Shown: piece by piece, positions 6,911 to 14,854 of the stretch
Layout of the letters: every line of letters starts with the position of its first letter
Position numbering within the stretch: the first letter of the stretch is position 1
From: a virus
Strand: one strand, 5' to 3'
DNA: 22,654 nucleotides
IMG/VR virus record: IMGVR_UViG_3300017969_000164
Span: 1-22,654 of that record
Made by a program: the position numbers and the translations under genes
Notes under the pieces: model-generated
What the model saw: the letters and a program-made list of their open reading frames with translations, nothing else
Database searches by the model: none
What the model was told of the DNA's origin: nothing

Positions 6911-7220
6911 CTCTCAACTTCTTTTCATCCCACCCCCATGAGACAAGTCTTTTTATATAACGCTCCCTTTTACAACGCTCACAAATGTCTTCCTTATTAT
7001 AACGAGACAAGATAGTGCTGCAACCGTCAGTATCGCACACCCTAGAGGAGTTTTTACGCTCTTTAGCCTCGTAGTACTTTTCAAGCAACCTTTTGTTTGT
7101 GACGACTCTCCTGCAATCAGGGGAGCAAAACACCGCATTGTACGTTTTGGGGATGAAAGTGTTAGAGCACTCTTCATTACTACATTCTATCCTATCAGAA
7201 TGGCTCGTACTCCTGTTCAA
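6897..7220 (-). CDS. double zinc-finger-like small protein, TTG start
   Basis: 107 residues with two cysteine sets. The first is C13-x4-C18 followed by C32-x3-C36 (ECSNEECSNTF... FCSPDCRR), a pattern widespread in small phage proteins. The second is CDTDGC followed by ICERCKRE. Both look able to hold zinc, with a basic helical linker (LLEKYYEAKERK) between them. No in-frame ATG precedes the first Cys set. TTG at 7220-7218 has GGAG seven bases upstream and is the best start, overlapping the Cas4-type gene by 26 nt. Function is unknown; nucleic-acid binding is likely from family experience. Confidence 0.7.
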   Translation of the reverse strand: MNRSTSHSDRIECSNEECSNTFIPKTYNAVFCSPDCRRVVTNKRLLEKYYEAKERKNSSRVCDTDGCSTILSRYNKEDICERCKRERYIKRLVSWGWDEKKLRDEYK

Positions 7221-7956
7221 TTGAATTCTCCGACCAGCACAAAGACGCTAAATCACACTTAGCGCAGTGCTTTGAAGTCCGCTTGTATGGACGATCAGGC
7301 ATTACACCATCCTCAACAGACTTGTATATCTTTCTATACTTCTTAAACAGTTTATCAAGAAAAACATCGTCACGTTCGATATAAATAGGTAAAATTTGCT
7401 GATTATTTTTGTTTTCATAAATCACAAATCCACTATCTAAACCAAGACAATGCATATACAAATTAGCTTGACGAATATGATCGTCAGAAGGCTTGTGGTA
7501 CATCTGCCTATAATAGAAACCTTCAGCAGAAATCGACTTAAGCTCAATCAATTTGTGACCATCTAAATCAATAATTCCGTCAGCAGTACCCTGAATAGGA
7601 GGGTCATCATTAGAAACAGGCAACTCTTCCTCAACTAGAATACCCAGACCTCTAAAATAACCATACAAACGGTCATGAACAGCATGACCGTTATCAAAAA
7701 TACGATAAGTCTGAGGGGCGAACGAAGGTGTGTACTCTACCCCATCGAACATGTACCACCAATACCTAGCACACTGGTTAGTCGAACTAGGTCTAAAGTA
7801 GTCAACCTTCTTGTAGATAGGCTCATTTCTTTCCTCTAAGTGTTCATCAACCTTCTTACACAACAAATCTTCTAAGTCGCTACCAGTCAACTCACCGCCT
7901 TCTACAACAGCAGTCTTCTCTTCAACCTTGTTACGCAAAGCGTCTAATGATTTCAT
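7195..7956 (-). CDS. Cas4-type PD-(D/E)XK exonuclease with Fe-S cluster
   Basis: A nuclease of 253 residues in the Cas4/RecB family. Four cysteines fit a [4Fe-4S] cluster: C62 (STNQCARYW) and C231-x2-C234-x5-C240 near the C-terminus. The nuclease core shows H91/H94, D126 in GTADGIID, E138-x-K140 in IELKS, and Q163-x3-Y167 in QANLY. This is the complete Cas4 residue set. No CRISPR array or other cas gene is present, so it probably resects DNA ends for the phage recombinase rather than acting in spacer capture. ATG at 7956 has GGAG 7 nt upstream and overlaps the preceding stop as ATGA. Confidence 0.85.
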   Translation of the reverse strand: MKSLDALRNKVEEKTAVVEGGELTGSDLEDLLCKKVDEHLEERNEPIYKKVDYFRPSSTNQCARYWWYMFDGVEYTPSFAPQTYRIFDNGHAVHDRLYGYFRGLGILVEEELPVSNDDPPIQGTADGIIDLDGHKLIELKSISAEGFYYRQMYHKPSDDHIRQANLYMHCLGLDSGFVIYENKNNQQILPIYIERDDVFLDKLFKKYRKIYKSVEDGVMPDRPYKRTSKHCAKCDLASLCWSENSIEQEYEPF

Positions 7957-8276
7957 CCATGTACTCCATTTCTAGCCGAAAGTTTTAATACGTTAATATT
8001 CTCACCCAAAGCCTCATACATTGTTTTCCAAATGTCGTTAGTAAATTTATCATCACTATCCATTAAGGTAGACTTACGCTTAAAGATTTGTGACTTAATA
8101 ATCATAGTTGTCCTGTATGCAGCTAACTGATTAGCATACTTGATAGCCTGACCACCAACATAATGATCAGGGCGCTCAATAATATCCTGCACAATCTTCA
8201 TACATTCGACAAACTCTTCGGACTGATCGCCCATCATCTCAGCAATCCTGTCTATATCAATATAAAAGTTACTCAA
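7953..8276 (-). CDS. hypothetical 107-residue protein
   Basis: I do not recognise this family. The sequence is mostly helical and soluble, with an acidic N-terminal third (DQSEEFVECMKIVQDII), a central basic helix (YRTTMIIKSQIFKRK) and no Cys cluster or membrane segment. Its tight placement between a membrane protein and the Cas4-type nuclease, with ATGA overlap to the latter, suggests a partner of the nuclease or recombinase. TTG at 8276 with AGGA six bases upstream is my preferred start (8-nt overlap with the preceding gene); the ATG at 8237, with AGGA eight bases upstream, would shorten it by 13 residues and is a fair alternative. Confidence 0.65.
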   Translation of the reverse strand: MSNFYIDIDRIAEMMGDQSEEFVECMKIVQDIIERPDHYVGGQAIKYANQLAAYRTTMIIKSQIFKRKSTLMDSDDKFTNDIWKTMYEALGENINVLKLSARNGVHG

Positions 8277-8523
8277 AAGTTTTCCTATCTAATAGCACAG
8301 ACATAATGTCTGTTTTTCTCATCCTTGTAGGATGAATCAAATGCCAAGTCAGAATAGCCCAACCCAGCAAAACCGGAACGGAAGTTGTTTTTCTATACGC
8401 ACCATTCTTAAAAGCAGCAGACATAGTTTGCTTCTTGAAATGCAAAGCCCAATAGTCATAAGCAGAAACAATCAAAGCAGTTGCCACCCAACCAAGAATA
8501 CCGTGCTTCTCAAACTTCCTCAT
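8269..8523 (-). CDS. small membrane protein with two hydrophobic segments
   Basis: 84 residues from ATG 8523 (MRKFEKHG). Two hydrophobic stretches, about residues 8-26 (ILGWVATALIVSAYDYWAL) and 47-62 (SVPVLLGWAILTWHLI), are separated by a basic loop (HFKKQ...KNGAYRK), predicting a helical hairpin in the membrane. A further upstream TTG exists but would lie deep in the preceding gene. The gene overlaps the 57-residue gene by 14 nt and has no clear Shine-Dalgarno. Small two-segment membrane proteins are common in actinophage early operons; no function can be given. Confidence 0.7.
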   Translation of the reverse strand: MRKFEKHGILGWVATALIVSAYDYWALHFKKQTMSAAFKNGAYRKTTSVPVLLGWAILTWHLIHPTRMRKTDIMSVLLDRKTFE

Positions 8524-8683
8524 TACGACTACGACGCTCAAAGATTATGTCTTCAGCCCTCCCAAGAAAGAAGTAAACAAGTTCTTCCTCAGCGATATCG
8601 TCATAATCTTCCATACCACTAATCACACCAACAAGGTAGTAAAAAGCAGTTGAATACAGTTCTTCATTCGTAATCGGAGTCAC
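8510..8683 (-). CDS. 57-residue acidic protein, GTG start
   Basis: Found by reading the 150 nt between two stronger genes. GTG at 8683-8681 has AAGGA eight bases upstream; the frame runs 57 residues, beginning MTPITNEELY, to TGA at 8512-8510. It overlaps the upstream gene by 20 nt and the downstream ATG by 14 nt, the same pattern as its neighbours, and fills an otherwise empty gap, which is good evidence that it is real. The composition is acidic (EDYDDIAEEE) with a hydrophobic segment (TAFYYLVGVI) and a basic end (FERRSR). The family is not recognised. It could be an anti-host or accessory factor. Confidence 0.7.
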   Translation of the reverse strand: MTPITNEELYSTAFYYLVGVISGMEDYDDIAEEELVYFFLGRAEDIIFERRSRNEEV

Positions 8684-8963
8684 GGATCAGTTCCTTAAAT
8701 ACTTCCCAATCAATTATAGCAACCTTAGTATCGGAATCATCACCTAACACAACAGAAATGCAAGGATATCTGTACTGGCTTCGCCAAGCATCCTTACGAT
8801 GCTTTATCCACGCAGTCCTGCTAAGAGTGAAGCTGCTACCATTATGCTTATAGTCAAGCAGGAAACGATGAAAAGTCGCATCTCCCTTTCTAAAACCTCT
8901 ACCAGAGTTCTTAACCGGCTTTGCTTTATCCCTTTTTGCTTCTTGCCCTTCATCTCTTTTCAC
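8664..8963 (-). CDS. probable PD-(D/E)XK Holliday junction resolvase-like nuclease
   Basis: 99 residues. The basic N-terminus (KRDEGQEAKRDKAKP) leads to GRGFRKGDATFHRFLLDYKHNG, which has the look of the small archaeal/actinophage resolvase group: an arginine/glycine lead-in, an acid (D28), and a D-x-K pair in LLDYKHN, followed by SFTLSRTAW and a strand with C-I-S-V-V-L. These residues could form the D...(D/E)xK active site. The match is by pattern memory, so the nuclease call is moderate. GTG at 8963 overlaps the RecA stop as GTGA and has AAGGAG eight bases upstream. It shares the operon with RecA, Cas4-type and RuvC genes, which supports a recombination role. Confidence 0.55.
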   Translation of the reverse strand: MKRDEGQEAKRDKAKPVKNSGRGFRKGDATFHRFLLDYKHNGSSFTLSRTAWIKHRKDAWRSQYRYPCISVVLGDDSDTKVAIIDWEVFKELIRDSDYE

Positions 8964-9877
8964 CTAACTAACTCCTTATAGATTTCGTCAACCTGATCCT
9001 CAGTCAACTCAATATTAGAAGTACCATTCCACTTCTGCTCACCGTAAGAATACCAAGCACCCCTACGCTGAATGATGTCATTCTCAACAGCCATCTCAAT
9101 CAACTCCCTCTCAGCGTCAATTCGACCCTCCTGAGGAAGAACGTAGTAGTAACCTTGAGTACCAATAGTAGGTAACTGTTTCGTCTTCTCAATAGTCCAA
9201 GTAGCACGCTGACTCATAATCTTATTAGTACGATCCTCACGCTCCATCTCCTTTTGAGACATAGACAAGAAAAGCTTAATAATGTTATGCATATTGTGAT
9301 GCACTGTATTACCCATCTTAGCCTTCATCACAGCATACATACCACTCAAATCCACCGTTTGATGGGCAACAAACAACATGATATTTCTCTCCTTGTGAAG
9401 ATGGTTGACAAGCTTCTGCAAGAAGTAACCTTGCGAACGAGCCTGCAATCCCATAGCCTTACCGCCATCAGGCTTGTCGTAAAACTCTTCCTTAACGATA
9501 TTAGAAAGACTATCAAACAAGAAGATATGTTTCTCATCAGGATGATTCAGATATCCAATCAAATGCCGAAGAATGTCCTCAACCACAGTCGATTGAATTA
9601 AAACAACATCATCAACATCAATACCACACTTAGCAGCATACTCTTCTGAATACGAGTACTCTGAATCAACAATGATAGGTCTGTAACCCATCTTCTGCGC
9701 CTCAGCAACAATCCTAAAGCACATCGTCGTTTTACCCACAGAAGGCGTACCCCAAAACAAATGAGTAGCACCAGTATACAAACCACCACCCAAAGCACGA
9801 TTCAAACCAATACTAGGTGTAGGAATAACCTCATGGGTAGGGACAACATCCCCCTTACGCTTGTCAATAAATAACAT
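8960..9877 (-). CDS. recA: RecA-like recombinase
   Basis: ATP-dependent strand-exchange protein of 305 residues, shorter than bacterial RecA (about 350). Visible: Walker A GTPSVGKTT (43-51), the RecA-type glutamate in VDSEYSY (E73), Walker B IFLFDSLSN (D122), and a segment AHQTVD where RecA has its nucleotide-sensing Gln. The end, QGYYYVLPQEGRIDAERE followed by RRGAWYSYGEQKWNG, closely follows the RecA C-terminal motif (GAWYSY). ATG at 9877 has AGGAGG four bases upstream, located inside the 3' end of the preceding gene. With the Cas4-type nuclease and two resolvase candidates it makes a full recombination set. Confidence 0.88.
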   Translation of the reverse strand: MLFIDKRKGDVVPTHEVIPTPSIGLNRALGGGLYTGATHLFWGTPSVGKTTMCFRIVAEAQKMGYRPIIVDSEYSYSEEYAAKCGIDVDDVVLIQSTVVEDILRHLIGYLNHPDEKHIFLFDSLSNIVKEEFYDKPDGGKAMGLQARSQGYFLQKLVNHLHKERNIMLFVAHQTVDLSGMYAVMKAKMGNTVHHNMHNIIKLFLSMSQKEMEREDRTNKIMSQRATWTIEKTKQLPTIGTQGYYYVLPQEGRIDAERELIEMAVENDIIQRRGAWYSYGEQKWNGTSNIELTEDQVDEIYKELVR

Positions 9878-9878
9878 A

Positions 9879-10817
9879 TTACCTCCTGTAACTTTCTATT
9901 TCTTTAACCATCTTTTCAAACCACACATCATCATCCTCAACATGCCTTCTCACATCAAGACTGTCGATGTACTTCACGTCGTCCCCCTGCAAGATGACAT
10001 TGTGAACCGTGAGGTCTCCATGAATCATACCACCATTCATGAAGTCAGGTTTGGAAGCCGTACACATATCTACAATTTTATCGGCGCTAGGAACGACACC
10101 GCCCATGTCCAGAAACGTCCTCAAGTTGATCCCACGGTTCCAAAGGCGAATCGTTCCAGCCTTCATTATCTCTTTATGATAATAATCAGAATGGATATTT
10201 ATCTTTGTATCACGCAAAGGCGTACCAAGATAAGACTTCTCTAAAGTCTTCTTCTTGTGATGAGAAACAAAAAGAGTTCGCTCCGACCCATCAAGATGAG
10301 ACTTTGGTTTACCAAGAACCGTTGCTCCCTTAGGCACATAAGTATCTTTAACAATAGTCTGACCACAAGCCGGACCTTCCAAAGCAACCTCTGAAATTAG
10401 AACGTCACCCAAAGACACAAACGCATTTAAAATCTCTTCAAACGTACCGCCTTCAACATGATGCATGACAGACAAAGCAAGAACAAGATCAAAATGCTCA
10501 ACTTCAGCAAGGGCTTGAATATCTTGCAGAGTAAACTTCTTATCTAAAAGAATCACCCTGTCCTGCTTGTTCTCATCTAACACCTCCATCAACCAGTCAG
10601 TATAGATACTCTCAACAGCAACAACAGTACAGTCATACTCTTCAACAAGACGCAAAGAATAGTAACCAAGATTAGCACCAAAGTCCAACACCGTAAACGG
10701 CCTATGCCACCTATCGAACTCAGGTTTCATCATCTCCCATCTAGACTCACAGTCACGGATGCCAGCCTTCTTGACAGCACCGTTAACCCAAATGTCTTGA
10801 TATTGCTCTAATGTCAT
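9879..10817 (-). CDS. fused SAM methyltransferase-kinase-like protein (WbdD-like layout)
   Basis: 312 residues in two parts. Residues 1-150 are a class I SAM-dependent methyltransferase: motif I VLDFGANLGYYS (43-54), acidic end of strand 2 at E69, and FDLVLALSVMHHV (109-121). Residues 180-312 carry a kinase-type catalytic loop, MIHGDLTVHNVIL (H266-G-D-L-x3-N273), and a metal-binding IDSLD (D285), as in protein and small-molecule kinases. The N-lobe is compact or degenerate; KKKTLEKSYLG (188-198) may hold the ATP lysine. The same order, methyltransferase then kinase, occurs in WbdD, which caps O-antigen chains with methyl phosphate. ATG at 10817 overlaps the polymerase stop (ATGA). The substrate is unknown; a glycan end is an attractive guess given the two glycosyltransferases. 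Confidence 0.75.
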   Translation of the reverse strand: MTLEQYQDIWVNGAVKKAGIRDCESRWEMMKPEFDRWHRPFTVLDFGANLGYYSLRLVEEYDCTVVAVESIYTDWLMEVLDENKQDRVILLDKKFTLQDIQALAEVEHFDLVLALSVMHHVEGGTFEEILNAFVSLGDVLISEVALEGPACGQTIVKDTYVPKGATVLGKPKSHLDGSERTLFVSHHKKKTLEKSYLGTPLRDTKINIHSDYYHKEIMKAGTIRLWNRGINLRTFLDMGGVVPSADKIVDMCTASKPDFMNGGMIHGDLTVHNVILQGDDVKYIDSLDVRRHVEDDDVWFEKMVKEIESYRR

Positions 10818-13800
10818 GGCTTAATAAGCCCCTTTCTCTGAATGTAATTATCAATAGTAATAAGAGAGTTCTCGTTCTCCAAAGTATAAGAATCAAGTCT
10901 CGTAGCTGCCTCCAAGTCTTTAACATTCTTCAGCTTAGCAGCATGCCATCCAGTCTTACCAACCAAATGACGAATTTTGCCATGCAAGTAAGGGAACACA
11001 ACAATCTTCAAAGTGCGCTCACCATCCCAAGCATACAAGTTTGACATATCCTTACCCTTACCAGTTGTAAACTCCCTAGCAGAAAAGATATACAACAAGC
11101 TCCGTTCAGCAGAAGCGTCGCCCAGCCCAGTGTCATACAACCAAGAGTAATCATGCTCTTTACCCTTACGCATCAACATGGCAAGATCATACAGATCAGA
11201 ACCAACATAATCATACGCATCGCAATGCATATGCATCGTCCTATCACCAATCACAAAATAACCAAAATCACGATTAGCAATCTCAGTATTCCTGTCACAG
11301 AACACCGACACAGACGAGGACTGATCCTCAATCTCAACACGCAAATACTTCGGAGTCTTCTTAGTAGACCTGACCACACCCTTAATAATTCTCAAAGGCG
11401 AATAAATCTCATGAAACCCCTCAATAGGTTCCACAACCTGATCAATCTCATTATCACCCTCACCCATACCAATAGCAAAACCAAGGATAGGCAAATAATA
11501 ACGCTCATGATCAAAACCGCCATCATGACCGATACCAGATAACGCACCGACCTTAGTCAAACTCTCACGCAACGGAGCCTTGACATGACGCTTAGAACAC
11601 TTATTAATAAACTCATCATAAGACCCAAACGGACGATGTTTAAAAATCTCACTGATTGCACTATTACCGCAACCAGAAACATTCCTCAAACCAAACCGAA
11701 TACCAGCCTCATCAATAGTGAAATACTCCCCAGACAAATTAACGTCAGGAGGAAGAACCTGAATACCAAGACGCTTAGCCTCCATCAAATAAGCAGTAAT
11801 CTTACCCTTCTCAGATTCATTATACAACATCGACCACACAAACTCTTTAGGATAATGAATCTTTAACCACATCGTCTGATACGACAACATCGAATAAGCA
11901 ACAGCATGCGACTTATTAAACATATACAAAGACGCTAACTCAAACTCCGACCAAATCTTCTCAGACTGACGACGAGTCAAATAAGGATTACTACAAAACT
12001 TCTCCTTATACTCATCAAAACCAGCAGCATCACGTTTCTTACCAATAATCTTACGAAGCTTATCAGCCTCAGACCAAGAAAAATCAGCAAGCAACACAGC
12101 CATCTGCATCAACTGCTCCTGAAAAATAACCGTACCATACGTATCCTCCAAAATAGGCTTCACAACCTCATGCGGATACTTAGCAGTCGCCTCACCCTTC
12201 TTACAATCAATATAAGCCTGACCCTGAGACAACAACGCACCCGGACGCACTAACGCATTAGAAACAACCAAATCATTAAAATCATCAATACCCATACGAT
12301 CAATGAGGTTTCTATAAGCAGCTGCATCAGCCTGAAAAACACCCACAGTATTGCCCTCATTAAAATTCTGAAACACAGCCGGATCATCCAACCCAAGCGA
12401 CGCATCAGTAACATCAACACCGTACAACTCCCTAACCTTATCAATACAATCCTTGATAACAGAAACAGTCTTCAAACCAAGAATATCAACCTTAATCAAC
12501 CCAACAGACTCAGCATCCTCCATATCAAACGACGTAACAACAGCACGATTCTCAGACGACCCCTTACGAGTCTCAACAGGACACACCTCAGTCAAAGGAA
12601 CAGCAGACACAACCATACCAGCAGCATGAATACCAGTATTACGAATCCTACCCTCCAACTTCTTAGCAATAGGCAACACATCAGGATACTTCTTAATAAA
12701 CGTCTTGCCCTTATCCGTAGCCTGCAACTCTTCCAAAGTTTCAAAAAACGGAGTCACACTATTAGTCTCATCAAACGGAACCTGAAAAACCCTAGCAACA
12801 TCCTTCACAACAGACTTAGGCTTAAACACACCATACGTCGCAATAGCAGCAACATTATCAGAACCCCAACGCTCAACCAAATAATCCTTCACACGCTCAC
12901 GCTGCTTATCCTCAAAGTCCAAATCAATATCAGGATAATCATTACGATCAGGATTCAAAAAACGAGCAAACAACAAATCATACTTGATAGGATCAACCTT
13001 AGAAATATCAAGCAAAAACGCAACCAAACTACCACCCACAGAACCACGACCAGTCCCACGACCAACAGAATTACGATCACACCACTTAACCAAATCCCAA
13101 ACCATCAAAAAATAGTCAGAAAAACCAAGACGAGCAATAACAGAAAGTTCCTCATCCATACGACTCAAATAAACATCATTATCCAAACACAAATCAGTCA
13201 ACGCCGTCAAACACAACTCACGCAAATACTCATCAGAATCCAAAGCCTTCATATACTTAGGCAACAAATTCTTGCGCTTCTCCAAACGAGCAGCACACTT
13301 ATCCGCAACCTCAACAGTATTCTCCAAAAACTCAGGACGATCATAACCCTTCTCCTGAAACCAAGACAACACCTCACCAGCAGGAGCAACATACGGATTA
13401 ATCCGATCAAACCTCAAAAAACGATCAGGATACATACGATTCATCTTCTCAGTAACATCACCACCACCAGCAAGATTCTCCTTAGCATGACGCAACTGAG
13501 CAGCATTCAACGAAGGATACTGAGACACCATCAACAACACCTCTTCATCATGCCGATCATGAGCAGAAGGAAAATGACAATCAGCAGTAGCAACAACCTT
13601 CTTACCAAAAGACGAAGCTAAATCAATCAAACCATCATTCAACGAAGCAGGATTCCAAGCCTGAACCTCATAATAAAAATCATCACCAAAAATCTTAATA
13701 AACCGCTCAGACAACCTCTCAGCCTCAGCATGATCACCACGCTCCAAAGCCTTAGAAATCGCACCACCCATACAACCCGACAACGCAATCACATCACCAT

Positions 13801-14182
13801 CAACCAAATCCTCCAACAAATCAAAATCAAGACGAGGCTTATAATAGAAATTATCCCTCCACCCAACCTGATTAGCACGAAACAACTTCTGCAAACCCTC
13901 ATTAGACTTCGCCAGCAAAATCAAATGAAACCGCTCAGCCTTAGAATCAGAATCAGAACCAACAGACGGAACAAAATACGCCTCAATACCAAACAAAGGC
14001 CGAACATTGGCCTTATCACACGCATCCTGAAACTTCAAAACACCACCCATCGTACCATGATCAGTAATCGCAGCAGCAAACTGACCATTAGACGACGCAA
14101 TCGACGCAATATCCTCAGGACGAGACATACCATCCAACAACGAATACTCAGAATGACAATGCAAATGCACAAAATCAGTCAT
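10814..14182 (-). CDS. dnaE: DNA polymerase III alpha subunit (DnaE-type, C family)
   Basis: Replicative polymerase of 1122 residues, near the usual 1100-1200. An N-terminal PHP domain keeps its metal-binding residues: FVHLHCHSEYS (H-x-H), TDHGTM, FGIEAY, FHLILL and ADCHF, so it may still be a working phosphoesterase or proofreading site. The palm has GRGSVGGS (about 380-387) and the catalytic pair in YPDIDLDFED (about D418 and D420), then IHAAGMVVS, LIKVDILGLK and MFNKSHAVAYS. The C-terminus holds an OB-fold-like region. The frame extends one TTG codon, but ATG at 14182 with GGGAG seven bases upstream is the start. The gene lies in the strongly A+C-biased (plus strand) block. Confidence 0.95.
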   Translation of the reverse strand: MTDFVHLHCHSEYSLLDGMSRPEDIASIASSNGQFAAAITDHGTMGGVLKFQDACDKANVRPLFGIEAYFVPSVGSDSDSKAERFHLILLAKSNEGLQKLFRANQVGWRDNFYYKPRLDFDLLEDLVDGDVIALSGCMGGAISKALERGDHAEAERLSERFIKIFGDDFYYEVQAWNPASLNDGLIDLASSFGKKVVATADCHFPSAHDRHDEEVLLMVSQYPSLNAAQLRHAKENLAGGGDVTEKMNRMYPDRFLRFDRINPYVAPAGEVLSWFQEKGYDRPEFLENTVEVADKCAARLEKRKNLLPKYMKALDSDEYLRELCLTALTDLCLDNDVYLSRMDEELSVIARLGFSDYFLMVWDLVKWCDRNSVGRGTGRGSVGGSLVAFLLDISKVDPIKYDLLFARFLNPDRNDYPDIDLDFEDKQRERVKDYLVERWGSDNVAAIATYGVFKPKSVVKDVARVFQVPFDETNSVTPFFETLEELQATDKGKTFIKKYPDVLPIAKKLEGRIRNTGIHAAGMVVSAVPLTEVCPVETRKGSSENRAVVTSFDMEDAESVGLIKVDILGLKTVSVIKDCIDKVRELYGVDVTDASLGLDDPAVFQNFNEGNTVGVFQADAAAYRNLIDRMGIDDFNDLVVSNALVRPGALLSQGQAYIDCKKGEATAKYPHEVVKPILEDTYGTVIFQEQLMQMAVLLADFSWSEADKLRKIIGKKRDAAGFDEYKEKFCSNPYLTRRQSEKIWSEFELASLYMFNKSHAVAYSMLSYQTMWLKIHYPKEFVWSMLYNESEKGKITAYLMEAKRLGIQVLPPDVNLSGEYFTIDEAGIRFGLRNVSGCGNSAISEIFKHRPFGSYDEFINKCSKRHVKAPLRESLTKVGALSGIGHDGGFDHERYYLPILGFAIGMGEGDNEIDQVVEPIEGFHEIYSPLRIIKGVVRSTKKTPKYLRVEIEDQSSSVSVFCDRNTEIANRDFGYFVIGDRTMHMHCDAYDYVGSDLYDLAMLMRKGKEHDYSWLYDTGLGDASAERSLLYIFSAREFTTGKGKDMSNLYAWDGERTLKIVVFPYLHGKIRHLVGKTGWHAAKLKNVKDLEAATRLDSYTLENENSLITIDNYIQRKGLIKP

Positions 14183-14324
14183 CAACAGACTCCCTCATCG
14201 AAAACAAAAACAACACAACCCAACCAAGACCAACACGCCAATTCCACAAAAACATAAACACAACCGGCGACAAACCCAAAACAACACTAGCCCCAGAAGA
14301 AAGCCTATACGACTTACCTGCCAT
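14175..14324 (-). CDS. 49-residue two-segment membrane protein
   Basis: ATG at 14324 overlaps the nucleotidase stop region and has GGAGG nine bases upstream, inside the nucleotidase gene. The longer frame starting near 14393 lacks such support. Two hydrophobic segments, ASVVLGLSPVVFMFLW and GLGWVVLFLFSM, are separated by NWRV and end in an acidic tail (RESVDD). The last 8 nt overlap the polymerase start. It may be a membrane anchor or only a translational bridge to the polymerase; no family is recognised. Confidence 0.6.
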   Translation of the reverse strand: MAGKSYRLSSGASVVLGLSPVVFMFLWNWRVGLGWVVLFLFSMRESVDD

Positions 14325-14841
14325 CAACAACCACCTCCGACAAAGAACCAATAGTATCAAAATCATCCCAAAACTGAGAATTATACCAAGCACGCATCAA
14401 AAAACAATCCGTCCCAGCCTCAACAATCTTCCTAGCCTCATAAGGATTATCCTCAACCATAAACTCAGCACCCAACCTCTTCACCAAACCAGCCTTATCA
14501 CCCATATCAGTAAAAAACACATCAGAATACTGAACATTCCACATATCCAACCAAGGACGCACCCAACGCCTAGACACATCAGAATAACGAGCAGTCACAA
14601 AAAACACATCATGACCCACAGCCCACCAATCATTCACCGCATACCACGAATCAACAAACGGCTTCAAATTCTTCCAAAACACACCACGATGAAAAATCTC
14701 CCTCGTCAAATCATCCTCAAACACACCAACAATCCAATGAGCATAATCAAAATCAGACAAGCCACGAACATCTAGTTCTTTATTAATTCCGCCAACCAAG
14801 TCGGCAACGACCCCATCAAGGTCAAGACAAATAGTAGACAT
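14314..14841 (-). CDS. HAD-superfamily 5'(3')-deoxyribonucleotidase
   Basis: A phosphatase of 175 residues in the NT5C group. Motif I is CLDLDGVVAD with nucleophile D7 and D9; motif II is FFVTAR (T83); a lysine at about 116 (GDKAGLV) fits motif III; motif IV is MVEDNPYEA (E130, D131). Enzymes of this group remove the phosphate from dNMPs and can balance nucleotide pools or release host-derived nucleotides during phage replication. ATG at 14841 has AAGGG four bases upstream. A change in base composition falls inside this gene, at about codon 25: upstream of it (14770-14841) bases are ordinary, downstream the plus strand is A+C rich. Confidence 0.85.
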   Translation of the reverse strand: MSTICLDLDGVVADLVGGINKELDVRGLSDFDYAHWIVGVFEDDLTREIFHRGVFWKNLKPFVDSWYAVNDWWAVGHDVFFVTARYSDVSRRWVRPWLDMWNVQYSDVFFTDMGDKAGLVKRLGAEFMVEDNPYEARKIVEAGTDCFLMRAWYNSQFWDDFDTIGSLSEVVVDGR

Positions 14842-14854
14842 ACTACCCTTTCCG

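Noticed and set aside
6953-7177. Minus-strand frame of 74 codons inside the double zinc-finger gene
   Set aside because: It overlaps the cysteine-patterned frame, which is much more plausible; its own residues show no motif.
7195-7956. CRISPR-Cas locus because of a Cas4-type protein
   Set aside because: No repeat-spacer array or cas1/cas2-like gene in the window; stand-alone Cas4-type nucleases are common in phages.
11225-11236. ATGCATATGCAT palindrome in the polymerase gene as a regulatory site
   Set aside because: It is inside conserved coding sequence, far from any start, and a palindrome of this size in AT-rich codons is unremarkable.
12626-13621. Long plus-strand open frame (331 codons) inside the polymerase gene
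   Set aside because: It is rich in Ile, Thr, Asn, Gln and Arg with no domain, lies fully antisense to a clear DnaE gene, and is explained by the A+C-biased composition that removes stop codons from this strand.
13730-14257. Plus-strand open frame (175 codons) over the polymerase start and the small membrane gene
   Set aside because: Same antisense composition effect; residue content is low-complexity (Thr, Ile, Arg, Gln) with no motif.
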